Shown here piece after piece: positions 1-6,430 of a stretch of DNA of 8,846 nucleotides; the stretch's first letter is position 1; every line of letters starts with the position of its first letter. Source of the stretch: Candidatus Saccharimonadota bacterium (lineage in GTDB: Bacteria; Patescibacteriota; Saccharimonadia; Saccharimonadales; Saccharimonadaceae); contig JAUMYE010000041.1 of assembly GCA_030528815.1 (NCBI GenBank), forward strand, positions 1-8,846. The letters run 5' to 3'. Position numbers and translations under genes: made by a program. The notes below the pieces were generated by a model that was given only the letters and a program-made list of their open reading frames with translations, searched no databases and was not told the DNA's origin.

Positions 1-2
1 TG

Positions 3-56
3 CTCGGTGACGGTGCAGAATATCTGAGACCGATCATGGACGCTCTGCTTCCCTAA
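3..56 (+). CDS. 3' end of an unidentified rightward gene (partial)
   Basis: Frame 3 is open from the left edge and ends at TAA 54-56, reading LGDGAEYLRPIMDALLP. A strong terminator follows 30 bases later, which is what the end of a real gene should look like. The pattern of a Gly, then Leu-Arg-Pro-Ile-Met-Asp-Ala-Leu, is reminiscent of the C-terminal helix of HxlR-type winged-helix regulators, but 17 residues are too few to name a family. The other two forward frames hit stops earlier, at bases 8-10 and 25-27. Confidence 0.4.
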   Translation, partial: LGDGAEYLRPIMDALLP

Positions 57-86
57 TCTTGTCTAAAGTAAAAAGATTCCTTCAAA

Positions 87-118
87 AAGGCGGCACGTTT
101 TGTGTCGCCTTCTTTTTG
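87..118. terminator. Bidirectional rho-independent terminator between convergent genes
   Basis: AAGGCGGCAC (87-96) pairs with GTGTCGCCTT (102-111) with one G-U wobble and a five-base loop. A T-rich run follows on the plus strand (113-117). On the minus strand the run of A at 84-88 becomes a T tract. It therefore serves both the rightward gene ending at 56 and the leftward gene ending at 121. Confidence 0.85.
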
Positions 119-120
119 TC

Positions 121-903
121 TTATTTTAGTCCAGCTATTCTTGCAATATGGAGTAGGAGTGGATAGTCTTCATTTACGTCGAGCTCATGCAAGGCGTTGA
201 TGCCTTCGACGGTTTGCAACTCGGTTAGGATATCGTCGAGGTTTTGGCCAGCGTGAAGTTTTTTGCCGCAGGTATAGTTACGTGAAGTGTCGCTGCTACA
301 GGTGAGGACGAGATCGCCAATACCGCAAGCTAGTTCGGCGGTGTCTGGGTTGGCGCCGTGCTCGAGCAAATATTTGCGCATTTCGGCATGAGCGCGGGTG
401 ATTAGGGCTGCGACGGCATTTTCGCTATCGCTATTAAAACCAGCGCCGATTGCATAGGCGTTTTTGAGCGAGCCACAAAGTAGAACACCCTGGATATCTT
501 GGCAGATTTCGATTTCAATCTGTTGGTTAGCAAAAATATCTACAGCGAGCTGGTTGGTGGCGGTAAGCATAGATTGTTTGCCGTCCATAATTTCCTGAGC
601 GAAAGTCGGGCCAGAAAGAATGGCGAAGTTATCAAAATCTTTAAAGATGTGTACGTCGCGAAGGCCCTTGGTTGCTAGGAAGGTTGGTAGTTTTTTGTAT
701 TCTGCTGGATAGTTTTCAAGGAAAGACGGTAAGAAGTTAGAAGGAATACAGATAATGACAGCCTCGGCATTTTTTACTGCTTGCTCTAGGCTGACATCTG
801 GCACGATGTTTGGATCAAAAAAGCTTAGGTCGTGGCCATTATTCGAGACAATCTTACCAAGCGCACGTCCGTAAGCGCCGGCGCCAAGAATTGCAATCTT
901 CAT
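121..903 (-). CDS. gpsA: Glycerol-3-phosphate dehydrogenase [NAD(P)+], compact form
   Basis: This cytoplasmic enzyme reduces dihydroxyacetone phosphate to sn-glycerol-3-phosphate, the backbone of phospholipids. The Rossmann motif GAGAYG is at residues 7-12, with an acidic Asp30 at the end of strand 2, as is usual for NAD binding. Other family landmarks are the KG pair at 79-80, SGPTFAQEI (97-105), the catalytic lysine in LKN (Lys147), GIGDLVLTC (194-202) and SRN (207-209). At 260 residues it is clearly shorter than the usual 320-340: the linker after strand 2 is reduced, and the chain stops soon after the VEG motif at 232-234, so the last helices are trimmed. It is the last gene of a three-gene leftward operon, 21 bases after the alanine racemase stop. 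I see no Shine-Dalgarno in that gap, so reinitiation is likely. The terminator lies just past its TAA. Confidence 0.93.
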   Translation of the reverse strand: MKIAILGAGAYGRALGKIVSNNGHDLSFFDPNIVPDVSLEQAVKNAEAVIICIPSNFLPSFLENYPAEYKKLPTFLATKGLRDVHIFKDFDNFAILSGPTFAQEIMDGKQSMLTATNQLAVDIFANQQIEIEICQDIQGVLLCGSLKNAYAIGAGFNSDSENAVAALITRAHAEMRKYLLEHGANPDTAELACGIGDLVLTCSSDTSRNYTCGKKLHAGQNLDDILTELQTVEGINALHELDVNEDYPLLLHIARIAGLK

Positions 904-924
904 AGTTCTAGTTTAGCATAATCT

Positions 925-1971
925 CTATTTATAGATACGAGGAACGCGTTTGCTGATACTGCAAAGCACTTCGTATGGGATTGTTTCGAGATAATCTGCG
1001 GTTTCCTTGATGTGTTCTTTGTCTCTTAGGAGCTCTACAGTATCGCCAACTTTGACAGTGTCGTCGATTTTAACAAAAAGCATATCCATGCAGATGTTGC
1101 CAACGATTTCGTAAGCTTGGTTGTTGATATAAACGTTTCTGCCCTTGTTTTTGCGGATAATTCCGTCGGCGTAACCAATAGGAACGACGGCGATTTTGGT
1201 TGTTTCGTTTGCGACAAAGGTACCGCCATAGCCAAGGCTCTCCCCAGCTTCTAGGATGTTGATTTGGATAACTTCGCTCTTGAGTGAGAAAGTGGATTTT
1301 AGACCAAGTTCGGCCGGAGCATAGAAGCCATACATTGTAATGCCAAAGCGGCAGGCATTTACAAAGTCTGGCTTTGGATAGTTGAGAGTAGCTTCGCTGG
1401 CGCCAGTGTGAACGATTTTGATTTCGTTTAATGGAAGCTGAGTAGTAAGCTCTTGGAATTTCTGGATTTGAGCTTCGGTATGCTCGTGGCTATCTGTATC
1501 GTAGATATGAGTATAGATACCCTCGACGTTTTCTAGAAGGCTATATGCTTCGGCGAGTTCGCTTTCGTCTTTGAAACCGAGGCGATTCATGCCGGTGTTA
1601 ACTTTTAGATGGGTTTTGATGCCAGAAAAAGCTTGGTCTGGCGCATTTTTAACGTAATCTAGATTGCTAATTGTGAGTGTGATGTTGTTTTCTTTGGCTT
1701 TATTTAGGCCAGAATATGGAATGATGCCAAGACAAAGGATTGGCGTTTCTGGATGAAGCTCGCGAACTTCTAGGGCTTCTTCGAGCGTGGCGACAGCAAG
1801 ATAATTACAACCCGCATCGAGCATTGGCTGGATTGCTTTTAGGCCGTGACCATAACAATCTGCTTTTACGACCGCGAAGCGGTAATCGTAATTAGAAAAC
1901 TTTTGGTTTAGAACTTCGAGATTGTGGCGGATAGCTTCAAGATTAATCTCGGCATAAGTGTTTCGATGCAT
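925..1971 (-). CDS. alr: Alanine racemase
   Basis: This PLP-dependent enzyme interconverts L- and D-alanine in the cytoplasm and supplies D-Ala for peptidoglycan. The TIM-barrel half carries the PLP-binding lysine in AVVKADCYGHG (Lys36), GMNRLGF (127-133), THIYDTD with His155, and CRFGITMYG with Arg208. The C-terminal half carries the second catalytic base in LGYGGTF (Tyr248), IGYADG (265-270), CMD (294-296) and the terminal RVPRIY. Length is 348 residues, slightly below the usual 360-390. The Gln that usually follows CMD is Met here. The ATG overlaps the upstream stop as TAATG, and GGAG (1977-1980, read on the minus strand) stands six bases ahead, so this start is well supported and probably coupled. 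Stop is TAG. Confidence 0.95.
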   Translation of the reverse strand: MHRNTYAEINLEAIRHNLEVLNQKFSNYDYRFAVVKADCYGHGLKAIQPMLDAGCNYLAVATLEEALEVRELHPETPILCLGIIPYSGLNKAKENNITLTISNLDYVKNAPDQAFSGIKTHLKVNTGMNRLGFKDESELAEAYSLLENVEGIYTHIYDTDSHEHTEAQIQKFQELTTQLPLNEIKIVHTGASEATLNYPKPDFVNACRFGITMYGFYAPAELGLKSTFSLKSEVIQINILEAGESLGYGGTFVANETTKIAVVPIGYADGIIRKNKGRNVYINNQAYEIVGNICMDMLFVKIDDTVKVGDTVELLRDKEHIKETADYLETIPYEVLCSISKRVPRIYK

Positions 1972-3152
1972 TATTTCTCCAAAACAATAAGATTTTCGAT
2001 ATGTGGCGTGCGTGGGAAGAAGTTGAATGGCTGGGCAGCAGAAATCTTGTACTTCTCTGCAAGAAGCGCAGCGTCTCTAGCCTGCGTAATTGGATTGCAG
2101 GAAAGATAGATGACTTTCTGTGGCTCAACTTCAAGGATTTTGTCGATAAGCTTTTTATCGCAACCAGCGCGTGGTGGATCAAGAATAACGATAGAATCTG
2201 GTGTGATGTATTCTGTGACTTCTTCGGATTTGGCAAGGATACATTCGGTATTTGGGCGACCGTTGGCATTATTCTTCATTTCTTCGACGGCGGCGCCATT
2301 AACTTCGACGAGAGTGAGTTTTTGACCGTCTTTTGCGATAGATAAGCCAATACTACCTACGCCTGCATATAGATCTAGAAGTGGACCGTCGCCAACATGC
2401 TTGACAATTTCTTTGAGAGCTAGTTCGTAAACTGGAAGATTGATCTGGAAGAAACCGTTTGGTGAGTAGCTGTATTCTTTGCCGAGTAGGCTATCTGTGA
2501 GTGGATTCATGATAGGATGTGGTTTACCGTTTTCGAATAGATCGCCACTTACTACGCCAGCTTGGTTGCAGCGAAGAAGCATGGATTGGTATTTGCGAGC
2601 TTCTTCGTGTTTGTCGTTGAGGTCTTTTACGATTTCTTCTGCTCTTGCAAAGAGTTCTGGGCGTTCGATGGAGCTGCCAGAAATCTGGATTTTGCCATGA
2701 CTGCCGCGCTTATGGAAGGCAAGATGGATTTGCTCGTCATCATGATTGAAATAGAGTGAGTATTCCATCTTGTTGCGATAGAAAAATTCTTTGCCGTCAG
2801 TCATGGTTGGCAAGACTTCGATGTCTAGCTTTTGCTGAGTAAAGCACTCTTTGACGAGTTCGGCTTTGCTTTCGAGCTCAAAATTGTAGTCCAAGATTTG
2901 CCAAGGGCTGGTAGAAAGATAGCATTCGTCTTTTGGCTCGATGCGCTTTGGTGAGGCTTTAAGGATTTTGGTTGCAACACCTTCGCAGTAGCTGGATTTG
3001 GATTTGGTAGTCTGGAACTCGACGTCTTCGCCTGGGAGGACACCCCAAATAAAGGCTTTCTTGCCGTTTTCGAGAGTAGCGATTCCCTGCCCACCAGGAA
3101 CAAAGCTGTCGACGTGAGCCTGCAAAGTTTCACTTAAGAATTTTTTCTTCAT
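1971..3152 (-). CDS. TrmA/RlmC/RlmD-family RNA 5-methyluridine methyltransferase
   Basis: This is a class I SAM-dependent methyltransferase of the COG2265 family, predicted to methylate C5 of a uridine in 23S rRNA or in the T-loop of tRNA. A TRAM-like RNA-binding domain spans about residues 8-66. FFYRNKMEY (123-131) and GFFQIN (233-238) are family signatures. The SAM motif is LLDLYAGVGSIGL (258-270). DPPRAG is at 325-330. The nucleophilic cysteine lies in YLSCNP (Cys352), and FFPRTPHIENL ends with the likely base Glu386. The N-terminal four-cysteine Fe-S site of RlmD is not preserved: in CYLSTSPW (77-84) only Cys77 remains. Sequence alone does not separate rRNA from tRNA specificity, so no symbol is given. 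It is the first gene of the operon, with a TATAAT seven bases upstream of the ATG and no Shine-Dalgarno. Confidence 0.92.
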   Translation of the reverse strand: MKKKFLSETLQAHVDSFVPGGQGIATLENGKKAFIWGVLPGEDVEFQTTKSKSSYCEGVATKILKASPKRIEPKDECYLSTSPWQILDYNFELESKAELVKECFTQQKLDIEVLPTMTDGKEFFYRNKMEYSLYFNHDDEQIHLAFHKRGSHGKIQISGSSIERPELFARAEEIVKDLNDKHEEARKYQSMLLRCNQAGVVSGDLFENGKPHPIMNPLTDSLLGKEYSYSPNGFFQINLPVYELALKEIVKHVGDGPLLDLYAGVGSIGLSIAKDGQKLTLVEVNGAAVEEMKNNANGRPNTECILAKSEEVTEYITPDSIVILDPPRAGCDKKLIDKILEVEPQKVIYLSCNPITQARDAALLAEKYKISAAQPFNFFPRTPHIENLIVLEK

Positions 3153-3159
3153 CTGTTAC

Positions 3160-3188
3160 ATTATAAAATCGTTTTTAAGTTTTGGCCA
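3160..3188 (-). promoter_or_regulatory. Promoter of the methyltransferase-alr-gpsA operon
   Basis: On the minus strand a perfect TATAAT occupies 3165-3160. TGGCCA, a weak 4/6 match to TTGACA, occupies 3188-3183 with 17-bp spacing. Only seven bases separate the TATAAT from the ATG at 3152, so transcription would start at or next to the A of the start codon. That fits the absence of a ribosome binding site and suggests a leaderless or nearly leaderless mRNA. Confidence 0.6.
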
Positions 3189-3204
3189 GTTAAACTGTTA
3201 AAAC
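3179..3204. promoter_or_regulatory. Imperfect dyad over the -35 region, possible operator
   Basis: The core palindrome CAGTT-A-AACTG (3187-3197) is flanked by GTTTT (3179-3183) and AAAAC (3200-3204). This gives a 26-bp nearly symmetric site lying over the -35 of the leftward promoter. That position suits a repressor. No regulator gene is adjacent, and short AT-rich dyads do arise by chance. Confidence 0.3.
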
Positions 3205-3252
3205 GACTAGAACAGAAGAGCTAATTTTTGCAGTGATAATATGGCTTTAATT

Positions 3253-3346
3253 GCAAAAAACGAATTTTCGTGGTGGAATAAGGGTAGCATCATAAGAAAA
3301 GAAAATGTGTTTTGATTTTCTTTTCTTACGATGCGAAACATTTTGC
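3253..3346 (+). promoter_or_regulatory. Potential structured mRNA leader (outer stem plus two hairpins)
   Basis: Within the 212-nt gap upstream of the 79-residue protein, GCAAAA (3253-3258) can pair with TTTTGC (3341-3346). This encloses a small hairpin ACGAA/TTCGT (3260-3271) and a long one with 20-nt arms (3287-3306 and 3315-3334). The long arms are complementary at 19 of 20 positions around an eight-base loop. The closing strand of the outer stem lies four bases before the AGGGGG ribosome binding site at 3351-3356, so folding could affect translation. The long hairpin has no T tract after it and so is not a standard terminator. No known riboswitch class is recognised, and no clear promoter for it is visible. 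Confidence 0.45.
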
Positions 3347-3364
3347 TCGAAGGGGGTATAGATT

Positions 3365-3604
3365 ATGAGCATCGCAATTTTCTTTCTTAACGTCGGTATT
3401 TTTATCCTGAATCTGATTTTGGCCGAGCTGGTTGCTACTATCATTACCTTTGGTGTGGTTGGCGCAGTCTTGCTTTTTACCAAATGGGCCAAGAAGGATG
3501 ATATTCCGGATTGGATGTCTGGTTCATTTGTGCCATTTCAGATTATCATGACCATTGGGGTTCTCGTTTTCTTCCTTTCTGGGCATGGGGTTCCTTACCA
3601 ATAA
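3365..3604 (+). CDS. Small hydrophobic membrane protein, 79 residues, unknown function
   Basis: I do not recognise a family. The protein is strongly hydrophobic from residue 3 to 39, long enough for one extended or two short membrane helices, with a single acidic residue (Glu21) inside. A charged loop WAKKDDIPDW (41-50) follows, then another membrane helix at about 55-72 and a short tail. A run AGGGGG (3351-3356) stands eight bases before the ATG, a reasonable ribosome binding site, and a terminator starts six bases after the TAA. Both support a real single-gene transcript. It is the only rightward gene between two leftward operons. The long foldable leader in front of it suggests post-transcriptional control. 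By size and shape it could be a regulator of a membrane complex or a small channel-like protein, but nothing in the sequence decides this. Confidence 0.75.
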   Translation: MSIAIFFLNVGIFILNLILAELVATIITFGVVGAVLLFTKWAKKDDIPDWMSGSFVPFQIIMTIGVLVFFLSGHGVPYQ

Positions 3605-3609
3605 GACTC

Positions 3610-3647
3610 AAAAAGCCAGCCGCTTTTCTCGCGACTGGCTCTTTTTT
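3610..3647. terminator. Bidirectional terminator, overlaps the amylase stop codon
   Basis: AGCCAGCCGC (3614-3623) pairs with GCGACTGGCT (3631-3640) with one mismatch around a seven-base loop, followed by TTTTTT at 3642-3647. On the minus strand the A run at 3610-3614 supplies the T tract. It ends both the 79-residue gene and the leftward amylase operon. The amylase TAA lies inside the plus-strand T run. Confidence 0.88.
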
Positions 3648-5127
3648 ATCCTCGAGTAGATATACCGTTTACGAATAATTGTTTTGCGGCAAATTCACTA
3701 ACATAGACAGAGACGGTGCCGTTTCCGACGCTAAACTTTCCGTTTCCGTTCTCGTCTACTGTAACGATATGCTTGTTGGTTCCGATTACATCGATGTACC
3801 TTACGCCGGCGAATTTTCTGTTGACGTACATTTCTTTTTCGCCGCCTTTGCTGTTGCTCATAAGGACAACAACGCCTGAATCTGGGTAAGTTTCGCTGCC
3901 TTCTCTTGTGAAGCCAATAATATGCTCGTGATCGAAGTAGTCGTGAAGCTTTCCTTTTGCGAAGAATTCGCGAATCTTTAATAGGGCCTTGAGGCCTGGC
4001 ACAACGCCAATATTATCGTGAGGGATTCCGAATAGATCGCCCCAGAAGACACATGGTGTACCTTCACCACGAAGTAGAATCAAAGCATAAGCCATAGTTT
4101 TGAACCAGCCGTCGACCCAAGAATCTAGGCCTTGGCTTGGCTGAGTATCGTGATTGTCTACAAAGGTTACAGCGCGATCTGGGAAGCTCTGCAATAAACT
4201 ATTGTCCAGAATCTTGTTCATCGGGAACTGGTCGCCGCTTCTGGATGCCTTGAATAGGTTAAAATGTAGTGGAACGTCAAATAGCCAGAATTGGTTGCCT
4301 GTTCTTTGCAGGTATTTACCTAGCTCGCCCATATCGTTGGACCAGTATTCACCAACAGTTGGGAGTTCTTGGCCGGTTTTCTGACGAAGTTGAGTGAGCC
4401 ACCAGGAATAGAAATCGCTACCGATGTGTTTGGTTGCATCTAGCCTAAAGCCGTCTACGCCTGTTGTGGCAAGATACCATTCGCCCCAGCGAAGCATCTC
4501 TTCGCGAACCTTAGGATTATGCAAATCGACATCGGCGCCCATGAGGTAGTCGTAGTTGGCTTTTTCTTGGCCAACCTTGCTATCCCATTGTTTGCCCTCG
4601 AAAAGATAGATGCCAGATTTTTTGCCGCGCTCATCCCAGTCGATGCCGTTGAAGTACGCGCTGTTCCAGGTAAAGTCTGAATACTTGCCCTTGCGACCTG
4701 GGAAGTTGTATTTGGTCCAAGCTTCGATTTCGTAGATGTCGCCGACTTGCTGGAGACGGTTATCCCATTCTTGTTCGATAACGCGGACGACTTCGGTTTC
4801 GTCGCCACCAATACGGTTGTTTAGTACGATATCCGCAAAAACTTTGATACCGTAACGCTGGAAAGCTTTGATTGCGGCTTGGTATTCGCGGCGAGTGCCA
4901 TATTTAGTGGCAATGCTACCCTTTTGCTTGAATTCGCCGAGATCGTATAGGTCATAAACGCCATAGCCAACGTTATCTGTATCTTGGCCTTTGAAAGCTG
5001 GCGGAAGCCATACGGCATTAAAGCCCATCTTGTGGATGTCTTTTGCCTCGCGAACGGCGCGCTGCCAGAGTAATTGGTTGCTCGGCAGGTACCATTCGAA
5101 ATATTGAAGAAGTGTTAGATTATTCAT
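3646..5127 (-). CDS. amyA: Cytoplasmic alpha-amylase, GH13 (AmyA-like)
   Basis: This is an endo-acting alpha-1,4-glucan hydrolase. At 493 residues it matches the size of E. coli cytoplasmic AmyA, and it has no signal peptide, so it should act on internal glycogen or maltodextrins. It opens with LLQYFEWYLP, then LPPAFKG (41-47) and GYGVYDLYDLGEF (54-66). Conserved regions: I, DIVLNN (99-104); V, GADVDLHNP (197-205); II, GFRLDATKH with nucleophile Asp230; III, GEYW with acid/base Glu260; IV, FVDNHD with Asp327. All three catalytic acids are present. The region I histidine (usually NH) is Asn104, codon AAC, which is unusual. A C-terminal beta domain covers about 400-493. The ATG overlaps the permease stop by eight bases (ATGAATAA), and only AAGG directly abutting the ATG resembles a Shine-Dalgarno, so translation is probably coupled to the permease. 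Confidence 0.93.
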   Translation of the reverse strand: MNNLTLLQYFEWYLPSNQLLWQRAVREAKDIHKMGFNAVWLPPAFKGQDTDNVGYGVYDLYDLGEFKQKGSIATKYGTRREYQAAIKAFQRYGIKVFADIVLNNRIGGDETEVVRVIEQEWDNRLQQVGDIYEIEAWTKYNFPGRKGKYSDFTWNSAYFNGIDWDERGKKSGIYLFEGKQWDSKVGQEKANYDYLMGADVDLHNPKVREEMLRWGEWYLATTGVDGFRLDATKHIGSDFYSWWLTQLRQKTGQELPTVGEYWSNDMGELGKYLQRTGNQFWLFDVPLHFNLFKASRSGDQFPMNKILDNSLLQSFPDRAVTFVDNHDTQPSQGLDSWVDGWFKTMAYALILLRGEGTPCVFWGDLFGIPHDNIGVVPGLKALLKIREFFAKGKLHDYFDHEHIIGFTREGSETYPDSGVVVLMSNSKGGEKEMYVNRKFAGVRYIDVIGTNKHIVTVDENGNGKFSVGNGTVSVYVSEFAAKQLFVNGISTRG

Positions 5128-6430
5128 ACCTTAGTGAATCGATCGGGTCTTTCTTTGAAGCTTTGCGAGCAGGAAGAACACCGGCGAGTAAGGCAATAAG
5201 CATGATAACTACTGTGATTCCGACAAGGTCAAGTGGTCTAAAGATAATAAGTTGGAAACTTGGTAAGCTACTGAGGATTGTTTCGTGAGTGATAAAGTTT
5301 ACGCCCTTTCCGATTAGGAACGAAACGATAATACCAAAGAGTGAACCCCAGAAACCAAGGAAGATTGCTTCTGTTGCGAAGTTCATGAAGACGCGACCGT
5401 TGCTCATACCAAGAGCTTTGTCTAGGCCGATTTCGCGGGTGCGTTCCTGGACAGACATGAGAAGCGTGTTGATGATACCGATAGAAGCTGCAACTAGAGC
5501 GATGCCGCCAAAGATTTTAAGAACGGTTAGCATGGCATCAAAGAAGGTTTTGATGGAGCCGATTTCGTCTTCGAGGGACATAGCAGTAAGACCAATGTCT
5601 TCCATTTCTTTCTTGATGTCGTCAATCTTATCTGGGTCGACGTCGGCAGTTGCCTGAACGGCTAGAGTGTTTTCTTTTGGTACGCCTTCGTTGTTAATTT
5701 CGCTCATCTTGTTCCAAAGAGCGACGTTTACGCGGCTACCTGTCATAGCTAGGATGCCTGGGGCCTGAACGCCAACAATTTCTGCTTCGACTTTGGTCTG
5801 GCAATCTGAATGCTTCTGGACGGTGTAGCACTTGATAGTGCCAGGAACGGCAAGATAAATCTTTTTGCCAAGGATATCGTCTAGGCTGTCGCCTTTATAG
5901 CCGAAGGCTTCTGCGATTTCTTGGGTTAGGATGATTTCGTAGTTATCTGAATCTGAGTCGGCTTTGCGGCCTGCGACAAGGTCCATATTAAGGTTGCCAC
6001 GAGGAACAAGGTTAATATTTGTAACCTTGATTTTCTTGTCTTTGCCGACAAGCTGAAGATATTCTGCTTTTGCGCTTGGCAAAGCATCGAAGCTTTTAAC
6101 GCCGTCAATCTTTTTGGCTTTTTCGATTTGTTCTTCAGTGATAAAGATATCAGTGTTTTGTTCTTCTTCCTCTTCGCTATATTCTTGGACTTCGGAGGAG
6201 AACATTGCTGCGGCCTGCTGGGTTGCATTGGTGTTCATGATTTCGAGATAACCTTCACCACCGACAGAGTTCATCTGTTTGTCGATGAAATCGTTTACGC
6301 CAGCATTGATACCAGTACTAATAATGATTACGAAGCTACCGATAAAGATGGCTAGGATAGTTAGGAAACTACGAAGTTTGTTACGAAGAAGGCTCTGGTT
6401 AGCCTCTTTGATAATATCTAGGGCTTTCAT
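5120..6430 (-). CDS. MacB/FtsX-type ABC transporter permease
   Basis: This is the membrane subunit of a type VII (MacB/LolCDE-like) ABC system. Helix 1 is at about residues 21-40, followed by an extracytoplasmic domain at about 41-300 and helices at about 304-326, 352-376 and 400-420. The cytoplasmic coupling motif between helices 2 and 3 is ERTREIGLDKALG (329-341), and the tail ARKASKKDPIDSLRYE is typical of the family. The outer domain has an unusual acidic run, YSEEEEEQ (84-91), and a cysteine pair at 201 and 210 that could form a disulfide. The ATG overlaps the ATPase stop as TAATG and is preceded by a perfect AAGGAGG (6444-6438) at good spacing. No MacA-like adaptor is seen, so the substrate is unknown. 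Members of the family move peptides, antibiotics or lipoproteins, or act as mechanotransmitters. Confidence 0.93.
   Translation of the reverse strand: MKALDIIKEANQSLLRNKLRSFLTILAIFIGSFVIIISTGINAGVNDFIDKQMNSVGGEGYLEIMNTNATQQAAAMFSSEVQEYSEEEEEQNTDIFITEEQIEKAKKIDGVKSFDALPSAKAEYLQLVGKDKKIKVTNINLVPRGNLNMDLVAGRKADSDSDNYEIILTQEIAEAFGYKGDSLDDILGKKIYLAVPGTIKCYTVQKHSDCQTKVEAEIVGVQAPGILAMTGSRVNVALWNKMSEINNEGVPKENTLAVQATADVDPDKIDDIKKEMEDIGLTAMSLEDEIGSIKTFFDAMLTVLKIFGGIALVAASIGIINTLLMSVQERTREIGLDKALGMSNGRVFMNFATEAIFLGFWGSLFGIIVSFLIGKGVNFITHETILSSLPSFQLIIFRPLDLVGITVVIMLIALLAGVLPARKASKKDPIDSLRYE

Noticed and set aside
2001..2345. A rightward 114-codon frame inside the methyltransferase gene
   Set aside because: It is antisense to a well-supported gene, with no ribosome binding site and no family-like sequence.
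3287..3334. The long hairpin as a rho-independent terminator
   Set aside because: No T tract follows on either strand, and no gene ends just upstream of it.
5289..5657. A rightward 122-codon frame inside the permease gene
   Set aside because: It is an antisense shadow of the conserved permease C-terminus, with no initiation signal.
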